Notes: generated by a model not told the origin, from the sequence alone. A stretch of 64,000 nt of DNA from Umezawaea beigongshangensis (GCF_016464305.1 NZ_JAEIOJ010000003.1:124001-188000), one strand, 5' to 3'; numbered from the stretch's first letter, positions 44,453-53,990 are shown. Program-made: numbers and translations.

Positions 44453-44817
44453 CGTGGACCCGAACGCGCGAGCCGCTCGCACCCGCGTCGCCACGTCACG
44501 CCGCACACCGCGCTCGGGCGGCACGAGGCGCAGGCCGACGCCGTGGTCGGCGCGGTCCGCGCCCACGACCCGCGCCTGGTGGTGCTCGGTCTGCCCGGCG
44601 CTGTGCTGCACGACCCGGCGGAGATCGCGCGCCGCTGCGTCGTGCTCGCCACCGAGGGCTGGATCAGCAGCACCGACGGGCACCCCGTGCGGATGCGCGC
44701 CGACTCGTTCTGCGTGCACGGGGACGCGCCGGGAGCCGTGGACGTGGCGCGGTGCGGGACGCGCTCGTCGGCGCGGGCGTCGCCCTCCGGCCGTTCACCA
44801 CCGAGGCGGTGGATGTG
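44453..44817 (+). pseudogene. Decayed LamB/YcsF (5-oxoprolinase subunit PxpA) remnant
   Basis: One frame reads TPHTALGRHEAQADAVVGAV, then VVLGLPGA, then PAEIARRCVVLATEGWISS and RADSFCVHGDAPGAVDVAR. A shift near 44751 moves the rest (VRDALVGAGVALRPFT) into another frame. These blocks match the C-terminal half of PxpA, where a longer segment normally separates LGLPG from the PAEIA block. The 5' half is absent. So it has lost its start, has an internal deletion and a frameshift. Confidence 0.7.
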
Positions 44818-44860
44818 AACTCATTGGACCGGTGGCCGGTATCGGGATGACCCCGCGAGG

Positions 44861-46162
44861 GTGAACGATCATGCGGTGAAGAACTCCACTCGACCGGTCC
44901 GGCTGCTGGGCGCGCTGCTCCCCGCGGCCGTGACCCTCGCGCTGCTCGCGACCCCAGGACTCGCGAACGCCGCCCCCGCCCCCTGTTACGACACGACCGC
45001 CGCGCTGACCGCGGAGGAGCAGCGCCTCGACGACGTCCTCCCCGGCGGCACCACCGCCGTCGGCCCCGAGCTGGTGCGCCTCGCCGGCTTCGAGGACGAC
45101 GTCGCCGCGTTCACCTCCCGCCTGTGCGGGACGAGCACCCGGCAGGCGCAGGAGCTCGCCTCGTCGGCCGGGACCGCGCTGTGGAAGGCGGCCGTGGCCC
45201 GCGCCCGGTCCGCTCAGGCGTCCTGGGACGCCTACGACGACCGCCCGCTGTACTGGGCGCGGCTGTCGATGACCAGGGCGCTGCGCCAGTGGCAGCCCGC
45301 GCGCGGCCAGCTCGACGCCGTCACCCGCACCCGGCTCGTCGACTCCCTCGACCGGGCGTCGCGCGGCGTCACCGACGTGGCGTTCTCCGGCCAGCCGGAC
45401 GTGCGCCGGATCGTCGTGACCGGGTTCGACCCGTTCCAGCTCGACGGCCCGTCCGTGCGCCGCGGCAACCCCGCCGGCGTGGCCGCGCTCCAGCTCGACG
45501 GCAGGGTGATCGACACGCCGCAGGGCAGGGTCGTCGTGCAGGCCGCCGTGCTGCCGGTGCTGTGGGGCGCGTTCGACCAGGGGATCGTCGAGGCCGTCTA
45601 CGGCGAGGCGCTGCGCGCCCGCAACGCGCCGCACGCGATCGTGACGCTCAGCCAGGGCCGCCCCGGCCAGTTCGACGTCGAGCGGTGGGCGGCCCGCTGG
45701 CGCGGTGGCTTCCCGGACAACAACGGCCTGTCGTCGGTGGGCACCGTGCCCGACGCCGCCGGGTGGCCGCAGCCCGCGGCGGAGTTCGTCGAGACGACGC
45801 TGCCGCACCAGAAGATGATCGACGCGGGCACCGGGCCGTTCACCGTGCGGCTCAACCGGTCGTTCTGCGAGTGGCCGCTCGGCTCGACGCCCGGCACCGT
45901 CCCCTACGACTGCCGGACCGACGAGCCCACCCCCGGCGCGGTCGCCGCGGTCGGCGGCGGCGGCGACTACCTGTCCAACGAGAGCATGTACCGGGCCAAC
46001 CGGGTGCGGCTCGGCGCGGGCGCGACGTCCGTGCTCGGCGGCCACCTGCACACGCCGGTGCTCGACCAGCCGGCCGACCCGGCCGCGCTCACCGACGCCG
46101 CGTTCGAGGCGCAGCGCAGGCAGATCGCCGATCAGGCCATCGCCCTCGTCGCCCTGGTGTGA
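44861..46162 (+). CDS. Secreted pyroglutamyl-peptidase-like (C15) protein
   Basis: A 433-residue exported protein. A signal peptide (NSTRPVRLLGALLPAAV core, cleavage after LANA) leads. The C15-like domain has VTGFDPFQLDGPSVRRGNPAG, matching the pyrrolidone carboxypeptidase start (VTGFxPF...NPS). The remainder is longer than the ~215-residue cytosolic enzymes, with an N-terminal extension of ~150 residues and four or more cysteines. It would remove N-terminal pyroglutamate from peptides outside the cell. Start GTG 44861 or GTG 44876. The catalytic Glu/Cys/His triad was not fully located, so activity is uncertain. Confidence 0.72.
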   Translation: MNDHAVKNSTRPVRLLGALLPAAVTLALLATPGLANAAPAPCYDTTAALTAEEQRLDDVLPGGTTAVGPELVRLAGFEDDVAAFTSRLCGTSTRQAQELASSAGTALWKAAVARARSAQASWDAYDDRPLYWARLSMTRALRQWQPARGQLDAVTRTRLVDSLDRASRGVTDVAFSGQPDVRRIVVTGFDPFQLDGPSVRRGNPAGVAALQLDGRVIDTPQGRVVVQAAVLPVLWGAFDQGIVEAVYGEALRARNAPHAIVTLSQGRPGQFDVERWAARWRGGFPDNNGLSSVGTVPDAAGWPQPAAEFVETTLPHQKMIDAGTGPFTVRLNRSFCEWPLGSTPGTVPYDCRTDEPTPGAVAAVGGGGDYLSNESMYRANRVRLGAGATSVLGGHLHTPVLDQPADPAALTDAAFEAQRRQIADQAIALVALV

Positions 46163-46180
46163 CCTCAGTACTGTGACCCC

Positions 46181-47047
46181 GTGATCGGTGTGCGACGAGC
46201 GCTGGCAGCGGTGATCACGCCGCTGGCGCTCGTCGCGTGCACCGACCGGATCTCCGGCTCGCCCGACGTCGGACCCACGACGTCACCCGCGTCGACGACG
46301 ACCGGCCCGCCCGCCACGCGCGTGCTCGCGACGCAGCTGCCCAAGCAGGGCCAGTGCCTCGACACGACGAGCTTCACGCCGATCGGCTGCGAGCAGCGCC
46401 ACGACGCCGAGGTGGTGCAGGTCGGTGAGCTGACCGGCCTGTCCGACGCCCCTCCCGCCGAGCACGACCTGCGGCGGGCCGTGCTCCCGGTGTGCCGCGC
46501 GGCCGTGAACGACTACCTGGGCAGCGCCGACACCGACGCCACCCGGTTGCAGGTGCGGGCGTTCTGGCCGAACTCCGAGGGCTGGGAGCAGGGCGACCGG
46601 TGGCGGGTGTGCACGGTCGTGGAGCTGACCCCGGCCGAGGAACCCGTGTGGCGGACCGGTTCCCTGCGCGGTGTCCTCGCCGCGTCCGGGTTCGGCACCT
46701 TCCAGCTCTGCGCGGCCGGATCGCCCTCGGCGCAGGAGGAGCTCGCCCTCGTGTCCTGCGACGAACCGCACCTCGCGGAGACCGTGCCCGGTGTGCTGCG
46801 GCTCGGCGAGCCGGGCGACCCCGTGCCGTCGCAGGAGCAGGTCGACGCCGCGGCGCGGGAGCACTGCACCGCCGCCGTCACCGGCTACCTGGGCACGACG
46901 AGCCGGACGGACGTGTTCCCGGCGTGGCGGACCTTCGGCACGCGGGGCTGGTCGGAGGGCTTCACCAGCGCCACCTGCTACGCCGAGGCCACCCGTCCGC
47001 ACTCCGGACGGCTGTGGGGCATCGGCGGCAACCCCCTGCCCGGCTGA
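46181..47047 (+). CDS. Septum-formation-family lipoprotein
   Basis: A 288-residue lipoprotein with the actinobacterial septum-formation (Septum_form) fold in two copies. The lipobox is LALVAC near residue 20. Each repeat has a QCLDTTSFTPIGCEQRHDAEVVQ-like start: the first near residue 57, the second at FQLCAAG...LVSCDEPHLAETV near 172. Each contains Cys pairs likely to form disulfides. A Thr/Pro/Ser-rich linker follows the lipid site. Likely surface-anchored; role in septation is from family name only. GTG 46181 is the start. Confidence 0.75.
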   Translation: MIGVRRALAAVITPLALVACTDRISGSPDVGPTTSPASTTTGPPATRVLATQLPKQGQCLDTTSFTPIGCEQRHDAEVVQVGELTGLSDAPPAEHDLRRAVLPVCRAAVNDYLGSADTDATRLQVRAFWPNSEGWEQGDRWRVCTVVELTPAEEPVWRTGSLRGVLAASGFGTFQLCAAGSPSAQEELALVSCDEPHLAETVPGVLRLGEPGDPVPSQEQVDAAAREHCTAAVTGYLGTTSRTDVFPAWRTFGTRGWSEGFTSATCYAEATRPHSGRLWGIGGNPLPG

Positions 47048-47048
47048 G

Positions 47049-47123
47049 TTCTCCACAGCCGGCGGCGCGGAGTCCACAGACGTCCACAGGCTGTGCACAG
47101 ATCCGTCCACAACCTGTGGACAA
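47049..47123. promoter_or_regulatory. Cluster of DnaA-box-like sequences
   Basis: TGTGGACAA (47115-47123) is an exact reverse DnaA box (TTGTCCACA). TTCTCCACA (47049-47057) has one mismatch. GAGTCCACA (47070-47078), ACGTCCACA (47080-47088) and CCGTCCACA (47103-47111) have two. They are packed into 75 bases between two convergent genes. A further exact box lies at positions 1-9 of the window. dnaA and dnaN are not nearby. Confidence 0.65.
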
Positions 47124-47152
47124 CTCAGCGAACTCCCTGCTCCGAGCGCAGA

Positions 47153-47186
47153 GAACCCCGGTGGGCACCGTTGACCACCGGGGTTC
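47153..47186. terminator. Convergent-gene terminator
   Basis: GAACCCCGGTGG (47153-47164) pairs exactly with CCACCGGGGTTC (47175-47186), between the lipoprotein and pckG stops. Confidence 0.75.
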
Positions 47187-47205
47187 CGACCTGGGGAGCG
47201 TCAGC

Positions 47206-49017
47206 TCAGCCGAGCCGCTGCTTCAGCGCCTCGAACTCGTCGCGCAGCGACGTGGGGAGCGTGTCGCCGATCTTGTCGAACCACTCCTGGATCAGCGGCA
47301 GCTCGGCACGCCACTCGTCGGCGTCGAACACCAGCGACGCCTCGACGTCCTCGCGCGGGGCGTCGAGGTCCGACAGGTCCAGCTCGTCCGCGGTCGGCAC
47401 GTACCCGATCGGGGTCTCCCGCGCGGCGGACCCGCCCTCGATGCGCTCGATCGCCCACTTCAGGACGCGCGCGTTCTCGCCGAACCCCGGCCACAGGAAG
47501 CGCTCGTCCTCGCCGCGCCGGAACCAGTTCACGTAGAAGATCTTCGGGAGCTTCCGCGCGTCGGCGCTCTTGCCGAGCGAGATCCAGTGGTTGAAGTAGT
47601 CACCGGCGTTGTAGCCGATGAACGGCAGCATCGCCATCGGGTCGCGGCGCACCACGCCGGTCTCGCCCACCGCGGCGGCCGTGGTCTCCGACGACAGCGT
47701 GGCGCCCATGAAGACACCGTGCTGCCAGTCGCGCGACTCCGTGATCAGCGGGATCGTCGTGGCGCGACGGCCGCCGAAGAAGATCGCCGAGATCGGCACG
47801 CCCTTCGGGTCGTCCCACTCGGGGGCCTTGATGTCGCACTGGTCGATCGGCGTGCAGTAGCGGGAGTTCGGGTGCGACGACAGCTCGTCGGAGTCCGGCG
47901 TCCAGTCCTGCTTCTTCCACGAGGTGAGGTGCGCGGGCGGCTCGCCCATGCCCTCCCACCACACGTCGCCGTCGTCGGTCAGGGCGACGTTCGTGAACAG
48001 CGAGTTGCCCTTCTCGATCGTGCGCATCGCGTTCGGGTTGGTGTGGTAGTCGGTGCCGGGCGCGACGCCGAAGAAGCCGTTCTCCGGGTTCACGGCGTAG
48101 AGCTGGCCGTCGTCGCCGAAGCGCATCCAGGCGATGTCGTCGCCCAGCGTCTCGACCTTCCAGCCGGGGATCGTCGGCTCCAGCATCGCCAGGTTGGTCT
48201 TGCCGCAGGCCGACGGGAACGCGGCCGCGATGAAGTAGACCCTCTGCTCGGGCGAGGTGAGCTTGAGGATCAGCATGTGCTCGGCGAGCCAGCCCTCGTC
48301 GCGCGCCATCACCGAGGCGATGCGCAGCGAGTAGCACTTCTTGCCCAGCAGGGCGTTGCCGCCGTAGCCGGAGCCGTAGCTCCAGATCATCCGCTCCTCG
48401 GGGAACTGGACGATGTACTTCGTGTCGTTGCACGGCCACGCCACGTCGGCCCGGCCGTCCTCCAGCGGAGCGCCCAGCGAGTGCAGCGCGGGCACGAAGT
48501 CGGCGTCCTCGCCGAAGCGGGCCAGCGCCCTGGCGCCCATGCGCGTCATGATGTGCATCGACACCACGACGTACTCCGAGTCGGTGATCTCGACGCCGAG
48601 CATCGGCTTCTCCGCGTCGAGCGGACCCATGCAGAACGGGATCACGTACATCGTGCGACCGCGCATCGAGCCCCGGTAGAGCTCGGTCATGGTCGCCTTC
48701 ATCTCGTCCGGCGCCATCCAGTTGTTCGTGGGACCCGCGTCCTCGGGGTTCACCGAACAGATGAAGGTGCGCTCCTCGACACGCGCCACATCGGTCGGGT
48801 CAGAAGCCGCCCAGAACGAGTTGGGCTTCTTCTTCAACGGCACGAACGTGCCCGCGTCGACGAGTTTTTTCGTCAGGCGATCCCATTCAGCGGGGGAACC
48901 GTCGGCCCACACCACCTCGTCGGGGCCGGTCAGTTCGGCGACTTCGCGCACCCACGACAGCAGGCGCTGGTGGTTGGTCGGTGCCTGGTCGAGACCGGGA
49001 ATGGTCACTGCCGTCAT
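47206..49017 (-). CDS. pckG: Phosphoenolpyruvate carboxykinase (GTP)
   Basis: A 603-residue GTP-dependent PEPCK. The kinase P-loop is FPSACGKTN (267-275) with the reactive cysteine. Substrate and metal stretches include [39 protein letters not shown], and [23 protein letters not shown] for guanine binding. Length is standard. It converts oxaloacetate to PEP in gluconeogenesis. Monocistronic, with a ~325-base upstream region. Actinobacteria use the GTP form, which supports the taxonomic call. Confidence 0.97.
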   Translation of the reverse strand: MTAVTIPGLDQAPTNHQRLLSWVREVAELTGPDEVVWADGSPAEWDRLTKKLVDAGTFVPLKKKPNSFWAASDPTDVARVEERTFICSVNPEDAGPTNNWMAPDEMKATMTELYRGSMRGRTMYVIPFCMGPLDAEKPMLGVEITDSEYVVVSMHIMTRMGARALARFGEDADFVPALHSLGAPLEDGRADVAWPCNDTKYIVQFPEERMIWSYGSGYGGNALLGKKCYSLRIASVMARDEGWLAEHMLILKLTSPEQRVYFIAAAFPSACGKTNLAMLEPTIPGWKVETLGDDIAWMRFGDDGQLYAVNPENGFFGVAPGTDYHTNPNAMRTIEKGNSLFTNVALTDDGDVWWEGMGEPPAHLTSWKKQDWTPDSDELSSHPNSRYCTPIDQCDIKAPEWDDPKGVPISAIFFGGRRATTIPLITESRDWQHGVFMGATLSSETTAAAVGETGVVRRDPMAMLPFIGYNAGDYFNHWISLGKSADARKLPKIFYVNWFRRGEDERFLWPGFGENARVLKWAIERIEGGSAARETPIGYVPTADELDLSDLDAPREDVEASLVFDADEWRAELPLIQEWFDKIGDTLPTSLRDEFEALKQRLG

Positions 49018-49293
49018 CTCGTCTCGTCTCCTGACTGAACGCCAAACGCCCGCGCGGACGACGCTGCCCGTGCCCGGACTGCGGCGTCCTCGCGGAAATG
49101 GCTCCGCCCACCCCTGAGGGGTGTACGGGTTCTGGGGATGGACAGAGGTTAGCCGGGACGATCAGCACCAACACCCGCCCGACCTGTCGGGTCGCTCACA
49201 AAACCGATTCTGGAATCGATTCAGCATCCATTCACGTGACAGAACACGATCCGACTCCCGAGTGACCCCGGAAGAGGGATCGAAAAAACAAGA
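49018..49293. other. Upstream region of pckG
   Basis: About 276 bases with no gene. It holds the pckG promoter. A region of mild AT richness near 49200-49250 (AAAACCGATTCTGGAATCGAT) includes the palindrome-like CGATTC-TGGAATCG at 49204-49217. No riboswitch recognised. Confidence 0.4.
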
Positions 49294-49327
49294 GGGCCGG
49301 TGTGCGGTATCCACCACACACCGGCCC
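49294..49327 (-). terminator. Intrinsic terminator with U-tract
   Basis: GGGCCGGTGTG (49294-49304) pairs with CACACCGGCCC (49317-49327). On the minus strand it is followed by CTCTTGTTTTTTCG, a real U-tract. It ends the acidic-protein gene at 49342 and is the clearest rho-independent terminator in the window. Confidence 0.85.
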
Positions 49328-49341
49328 CGATCTGAAAGCGT

Positions 49342-50040
49342 TCAGTTGGGACTGATCCACTGCCCGGTGGTCGAGTCGATCCGCACGACGCCCTCCACGG
49401 TCACCGGGGTCTCGTCGTCGCCCCAGCCGTCGAGCGCCCCGCTGCGCGCGTCGGGCACGTACTTGCCGTCCGAGCCGATGTGGCCCGTCTCGACCTCGGT
49501 CCACCCGTCGCCGTCCCGCTCGGACATCGTCACGTCGCCCTCGGAGGTGATCTCCGTGGCGAGGTCGGCGTCGCCGTCGCCGTCCGCGTCGGTGAACAAC
49601 CACGTGTCGCCGTCGTCGTCGCGCACGACGGCGGTGTCCGCGCGTCCGTCGCCGTCGGTGTCCTCGGTGGCGGGACCGACCTCCTTCGAGCCGTCCTCGC
49701 TCGTGACGACGATGGTGCTGTCGTCACCGGTGTTGGTCCGCTGCTCGCGGCGGTCGTCGCCGGAGTCGCTCGGATCGACCGCGACCCACTCGCCGTCGTC
49801 CTCGTCGAACTTCGCCTGCGAGACGAGCTGGCCGTTCTCGTCGTAGGTGCTCATCAGGTCGGCGACGCCGTCGTCGTCCGTGTCGCTGAACGCGAGGTGC
49901 CCGCCGTCGTCCGTCTCGACGACCGCGCTCTCGTTCACGCCGTCGTCGTCGAGGTCGTAGGTGGCCTCCGCGGTGTAGTCCTCGTCCTCCACGGTGACCT
50001 TGAGCTCGCCGTCGGCTCCGCCGTTCTCGTCGATGTACAC
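49342..50040 (-). CDS. Acidic Asp-rich repeat protein (DUF6802-like)
   Basis: A 232-residue very acidic protein. Repeating blocks such as DLDDDGVNESAVVETDDGG, DTDDDGVADLM, DTDGDGRADTAVV and DADGDGDADLATE resemble calcium-binding type-3/FG-GAP-like loops. No signal peptide is visible at the chosen start (MYIDENGGADGELKV), so it would be cytosolic unless exported another way. The C-terminus has WISPN. It matches the actinobacterial acidic family I recall as DUF6802; function unknown. It ends in a strong terminator. Confidence 0.72.
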   Translation of the reverse strand: MYIDENGGADGELKVTVEDEDYTAEATYDLDDDGVNESAVVETDDGGHLAFSDTDDDGVADLMSTYDENGQLVSQAKFDEDDGEWVAVDPSDSGDDRREQRTNTGDDSTIVVTSEDGSKEVGPATEDTDGDGRADTAVVRDDDGDTWLFTDADGDGDADLATEITSEGDVTMSERDGDGWTEVETGHIGSDGKYVPDARSGALDGWGDDETPVTVEGVVRIDSTTGQWISPN

Positions 50041-50155
50041 CGGGGCACCCCTCCTGGTTCAGTGGTACCGGTAGGACTCGCCGCGAGCGCGGTCGGTTCC
50101 ACGCTACCGGCCCGAACACCGACGCCCCGGCCCCGGCGCGTGCCCCGGAGCGCGG

Positions 50156-52000
50156 TCAGCGGTCGCGGACGCTGCGGATGCGGCCCAGCAGGGAGTCCAC
50201 CTTCTCCCGGCCGCCGCGCACCTCCGCCAGGCGCTTGACCACGGCCTGGAGTTCGCGGGAGCGCTCGCTCGTCTCCATCTTCAGCGCCTTGTCGACCTCG
50301 CGCAGCTCCGTCTCGATCGCCTCGATGCGCTTGGTCAGGGCCTCGTCCAGGGCGAGCGACAGGGCCTGTTCCGCCTCGATGAGCTGTTCGGCCACGAGCT
50401 GGTCCAGGGTCGAGCGCGCGTCGGCGATGGAGTCCGAGAGCCACTGCTTCACGTGCTGCCTGTCGGCGGACTGCTTGCGGGTGCGGGCCATCCACCAGCC
50501 CGCGCCGAGGCCCAGGACGATCGTCACCGGCAGCACGATCGGGTTCAGCGCCGACACGCCGAACGCGGCGAGCGGCACGGCGGCCAGCTTGCTCGCGCCC
50601 ATGCCGCCCGACACGCCCATGAACACCAGCAGCTTGTCCTCGGCCGTCGGCGGGCGCTTGTCCGGCGGGCGGAGGACCACCGGCGGGTGCGGCGCGCGGG
50701 CGAACTGACCCCGGATCACGGCCAGCTCCTGCGGGGAGAACAGCTCGGCCAGCGCGGCGTCGGCGACGCGGGACAGGCGGTGCGACACGGCCGCGCTGAT
50801 GCGGCCGGACACCAGCTGGAGTGCGACGTCCACCTGGTGCGGCACACCGGGCAGCGCCTCGCGGCCAGCGGCGTCGACGGCGTGCCGGAACCACGTCTGC
50901 ACGTCCCGCATCTGGCGGCTGACCTCGTGGGCGTTCTCCACCCTGGCCCGCTGCACCTCCCCGCGCAGCTTCAGCTGCCAGCCGCGGGTGGACGAGCGGC
51001 GCTCGACCGCCAGCTCCTCGCGGCGGGTGCGCAGGGCGCGCGCCTCCTCCTCGCCGGTGGTCAGCGCGCGCTGCTCGGCCTCCAGCTTCACGACCTGCTC
51101 GTCGAGCACGGTCGACAGGCGGCGCAGGGCGTTGGCCTCGCCGAGCATCGCGGCACGGCCGACCACCAGCTCCTGCAGCGCGGCCTGGAGCTCGGCCACG
51201 CCGGAGCGCTCGCGCAGCATCGCCGCCGCGTCCGGGTTGGGCGCCTTGGCCGCCATCTCGAACAGCCGCGCCGACACCGGGTGGAACACGGCATCGGCGA
51301 AGCGCGGGGCGTGCTCGGCCAGCAGGGCCCGGTTCGCGTCGAGCACCTGCCGCCAGCCGCGGTACTGGTCGGTCTTGGCCAGCGCGAACACGACGGTCTC
51401 GACGCGCTCGCCGACGGTGCTCAGGAACGTCAGCTCGCCCCTGGTGAACGGCGCGGAGGCGTCCACGACGAACAGCAGCGCGGTGGCCGTCGCCGCGGCC
51501 TCGGCCGCCAGTTCGCCGTGCACGGAGCTCAGGCCGCCCACCCCGGGGGTGTCGACCAGCGTCATGCGCTCCAGCAGCGGGACGGGCACGTCGACCTCGA
51601 CGTGCCGCGGCGGGAGCTGACCGGCGGGCAGCTCGTGGGCCGCGGACACCCAGTGCACGAGGTCGGCCGGGTCGAACGGCACGGGTTCGTGCTGGCCCGG
51701 GTAGCAGGCGCGGGCCGCCCACCGCTCGGCGTGGGAGAAGACGAGGTACGTGGCGGTGGCGACCTCGGCGTCCACCGGCGACAGGCCTGGCGTCGCGAGC
51801 ACGGCGTTGACCAGGGAGCTCTTGCCGCGGTTGGTCTCCCCGACCACGACGACGCTCGGCGCGCGCCCCCTGCGCTCGCGGGCCTCGTCGATCCACTCGG
51901 CGGCGCGCGGATCGAGGCCGCGCACCAGCGCGGTGAGCTTCTCCCTGGTCTGGCGGACGAGCTGCGGCAGCGTCACCGACGTCGTCGGGGGCACGCTCAC
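50156..52000 (-). CDS. Dynamin-like GTPase (second of the operon)
   Basis: A 614-residue dynamin-family GTPase. G1 is GETNRGKS (54-61), G3 DTPGVGG (about 152), G4-like AKTDQYRGW. Long helical stretches follow (EALRTRREELAVERR and others) with a hydrophobic membrane segment at about 470-500 (LAAFGVSALNPIVLPVTIVLG), then a coiled C-terminus. GTG 52000 overlaps the grpE-like stop (GTGA). Bacterial dynamins such as Streptomyces DynA/DynB shape or repair membranes at septa; that is the probable role. Confidence 0.85.
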   Translation of the reverse strand: MSVPPTTSVTLPQLVRQTREKLTALVRGLDPRAAEWIDEARERRGRAPSVVVVGETNRGKSSLVNAVLATPGLSPVDAEVATATYLVFSHAERWAARACYPGQHEPVPFDPADLVHWVSAAHELPAGQLPPRHVEVDVPVPLLERMTLVDTPGVGGLSSVHGELAAEAAATATALLFVVDASAPFTRGELTFLSTVGERVETVVFALAKTDQYRGWRQVLDANRALLAEHAPRFADAVFHPVSARLFEMAAKAPNPDAAAMLRERSGVAELQAALQELVVGRAAMLGEANALRRLSTVLDEQVVKLEAEQRALTTGEEEARALRTRREELAVERRSSTRGWQLKLRGEVQRARVENAHEVSRQMRDVQTWFRHAVDAAGREALPGVPHQVDVALQLVSGRISAAVSHRLSRVADAALAELFSPQELAVIRGQFARAPHPPVVLRPPDKRPPTAEDKLLVFMGVSGGMGASKLAAVPLAAFGVSALNPIVLPVTIVLGLGAGWWMARTRKQSADRQHVKQWLSDSIADARSTLDQLVAEQLIEAEQALSLALDEALTKRIEAIETELREVDKALKMETSERSRELQAVVKRLAEVRGGREKVDSLLGRIRSVRDR

Positions 52001-52410
52001 GTCCGCGAGGTGTAGACGGTGACGATGGGCGGGCGCAGCGTCCTGCCCCGGTCCACGAAGCCGACGACCTCGGTCTCCGCGACCACGCCGTCGAGGCGCG
52101 GGTCGTCGGTGTGCACGGTGCCGCCCGCCTCGTGCAGCGACGGGTCGAACCGCTGGCCGTCCGGCCGCCACGCGACGACGCCGATCGCGGCGAGGCCGTC
52201 CTCCAGACGCTCCACGACGCCGGAGCTGCGCGCGCGGTCCAGCGCGTAGAGGCAGAGCTGGACCAGCGCGCGGCGTTCGCCGAGCGCCTGGTCGAGCAGC
52301 TCGTCACCGATCGTCTCCGTCAGGGGTGCCGCCACACCGGCTACCGACGCGACCGGGAGCTGTTCGGTTCCCGGCTCGTCCTGCCGGGCTCGTCGTGACC
52401 ACGGGCTCAC
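51997..52410 (-). CDS. GrpE-like nucleotide exchange factor
   Basis: A 137-residue GrpE-like protein. The N-terminal part is shorter than canonical GrpE and helical (ETIGDELLDQALGERRALVQ). The C-terminal beta-domain has the signature GQRFDPSLHEAGGTV and ends GFVDRGRTLRPPIVTVY. It overlaps both dynamin genes by four bases (GTGA). GrpE releases ADP from DnaK/Hsp70; no hsp70 gene lies nearby, so it would act on a DnaK-like partner elsewhere or on the GTPases. Confidence 0.82.
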   Translation of the reverse strand: MSPWSRRARQDEPGTEQLPVASVAGVAAPLTETIGDELLDQALGERRALVQLCLYALDRARSSGVVERLEDGLAAIGVVAWRPDGQRFDPSLHEAGGTVHTDDPRLDGVVAETEVVGFVDRGRTLRPPIVTVYTSRT

Positions 52411-53990
52411 CGCCGCCGCCCTCCGCCGCTGCCGCGCAACTGCTGCCAGACGAGGAAGTAGGCCCGGTGCACGACGTGGGCGACGCGGCTCTGCGCCGGG
52501 GTCGCGCCGAACGAGGCGAACGAGCGCCACCAGCCCGCCCGCTCCAGGGCGTGGGCCGCCAGCTCCTGCGGCGGCCGTCCCGGCAGGCCGAGCTGCTCGG
52601 CGATCTCGGGGCTGCTGCCGACGCGCAGGACCTCGTCCACGAGGTCCTGCGGCATGGCGACCGCGCCGGACGCGACGAGCGTCAGCGCCTCCAGCAGCCG
52701 GAGCTGGTGCGCCTCGGGCTTGGCGAGGAGGACCTCGATGGCGTTGTGCACGCGCTGCCGCTCGCCGGGATCGCCCGAGGCGTGGGCGAGCGCGGTGACC
52801 GAGGCGAGGGCGGCGGCGGCCTTGATGCCGTCGGCGCGGGAGCCGAACACGGCCCCCAGCTTGCCGCGCACCAGGTCGAGTCCGGACGAGTCGAGCAGCC
52901 TGCGGCGCAGGGCGCCCGCGGTGATCTCGGGCTCGGCGTCGATCGCGGCGAGCGCGCAGCCGATGCCGTAGAGGTCGAGCTTCTCCAGCAGCCGGACGCG
53001 GGTGCCCGCCGGCACGTCGCACTCCCAGCTGGCGAACAGGTCGGCCGACAGCAGGATCGTGTCGCGGGTGGCCCGGTCGAGCTGGGCGAGGGCGCGCAGC
53101 GAGTCGGCGTCGGCCGAGGTGAAGCCGCCGGTCTCGGCGGACTCGGCGAGCAGGCCCATCACCGGGATCACGTCGGCGACCCGCGGTCGCAGGCCGTGCG
53201 CCTGCTTCTCGGCGAGGAGCTGGGCGGCCCTCCACACGTCGCCGCCGGAGCCCTCGACGGACTCGGGGGCGATCGTGTCGGCCTTGTTGAGCACGGCGAT
53301 GGCGTTGACCGGTCCCGCCTCGCGGCTGGCGGTGGCCGCGGTGAACGCGGCGAGCGCCTGCTGGTCGTCGGCGCGCACGCCCTGCGTGACGACGTAGAGC
53401 ACGGCCTCCGCTCCGGCGACGGCGCTGCGGGACACCGGGTCGAGCTCGTCGCCGCGCACGCCGAGCAGCTCCTCCGTGCGGGCCACGGACGCCGCGTCGA
53501 GCGAGCCCAGACCGGGGGTGTCGATCACCGTGAGGTCGCGCAGCACCGCGTTGGTGAGGTACGCCTCCAGGTGCGACACGCGGTCCACGTCGACGCCGAG
53601 GGAGGCGGGGATCATGCCACCGGGGTCGAACGGCAGCACCTGCTTGCGGCCGTCGGTGAAGACGATCTCGATGCGGTCGACCGTGCCGTACTGGAAGCGG
53701 GTGACGAGCCGGGTGCACTCGCCGACGTCGGTCGGCGCGACCCGGCGGCCGATGAGCGCGTTGACGAGCGTGGACTTGCCGGACTTGATGCGTCCGGCGA
53801 CCGCGACCTGCAACGGGGCCGACAGCCTGCGCAGCACCTCGCCGAACCCGGCGGCGGTGCGCGGGGACACCTGCCGCTGGAGCGCGACGCACAGCTCGGC
53901 GACGGCGGCCGACAGCGGACCGGCGAACTGCTGGCCCGTCGTCCCCGGTGTCGTCCCTGGTGGCGCGGTCACGGTGTCAGATCGTGCCAC
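52407..53990 (-). CDS. Dynamin-like GTPase (first of the operon)
   Basis: A 527-residue dynamin-family GTPase. G1 is GRIKSGKST (66-74), G3 DTPGLGSLD, G4 LNKADTI. The N-terminus is Pro/Thr-rich, and the C-terminal half is helical without a clear membrane helix. I chose GTG 53990 (VARSDTVTAPPG), with a GGGGGAC site; a GTG at 54035 gives 15 more residues. Co-transcribed with the GrpE-like and second GTPase genes. The pair likely forms a hetero-oligomer. Confidence 0.85.
   Translation of the reverse strand: MARSDTVTAPPGTTPGTTGQQFAGPLSAAVAELCVALQRQVSPRTAAGFGEVLRRLSAPLQVAVAGRIKSGKSTLVNALIGRRVAPTDVGECTRLVTRFQYGTVDRIEIVFTDGRKQVLPFDPGGMIPASLGVDVDRVSHLEAYLTNAVLRDLTVIDTPGLGSLDAASVARTEELLGVRGDELDPVSRSAVAGAEAVLYVVTQGVRADDQQALAAFTAATASREAGPVNAIAVLNKADTIAPESVEGSGGDVWRAAQLLAEKQAHGLRPRVADVIPVMGLLAESAETGGFTSADADSLRALAQLDRATRDTILLSADLFASWECDVPAGTRVRLLEKLDLYGIGCALAAIDAEPEITAGALRRRLLDSSGLDLVRGKLGAVFGSRADGIKAAAALASVTALAHASGDPGERQRVHNAIEVLLAKPEAHQLRLLEALTLVASGAVAMPQDLVDEVLRVGSSPEIAEQLGLPGRPPQELAAHALERAGWWRSFASFGATPAQSRVAHVVHRAYFLVWQQLRGSGGGRRR

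Noticed and set aside
47049-47123. Chromosomal origin of replication
   Set aside because: DnaA boxes are present, but dnaA, dnaN, gyrB and recF are not; the flanking genes are a lipoprotein and pckG.
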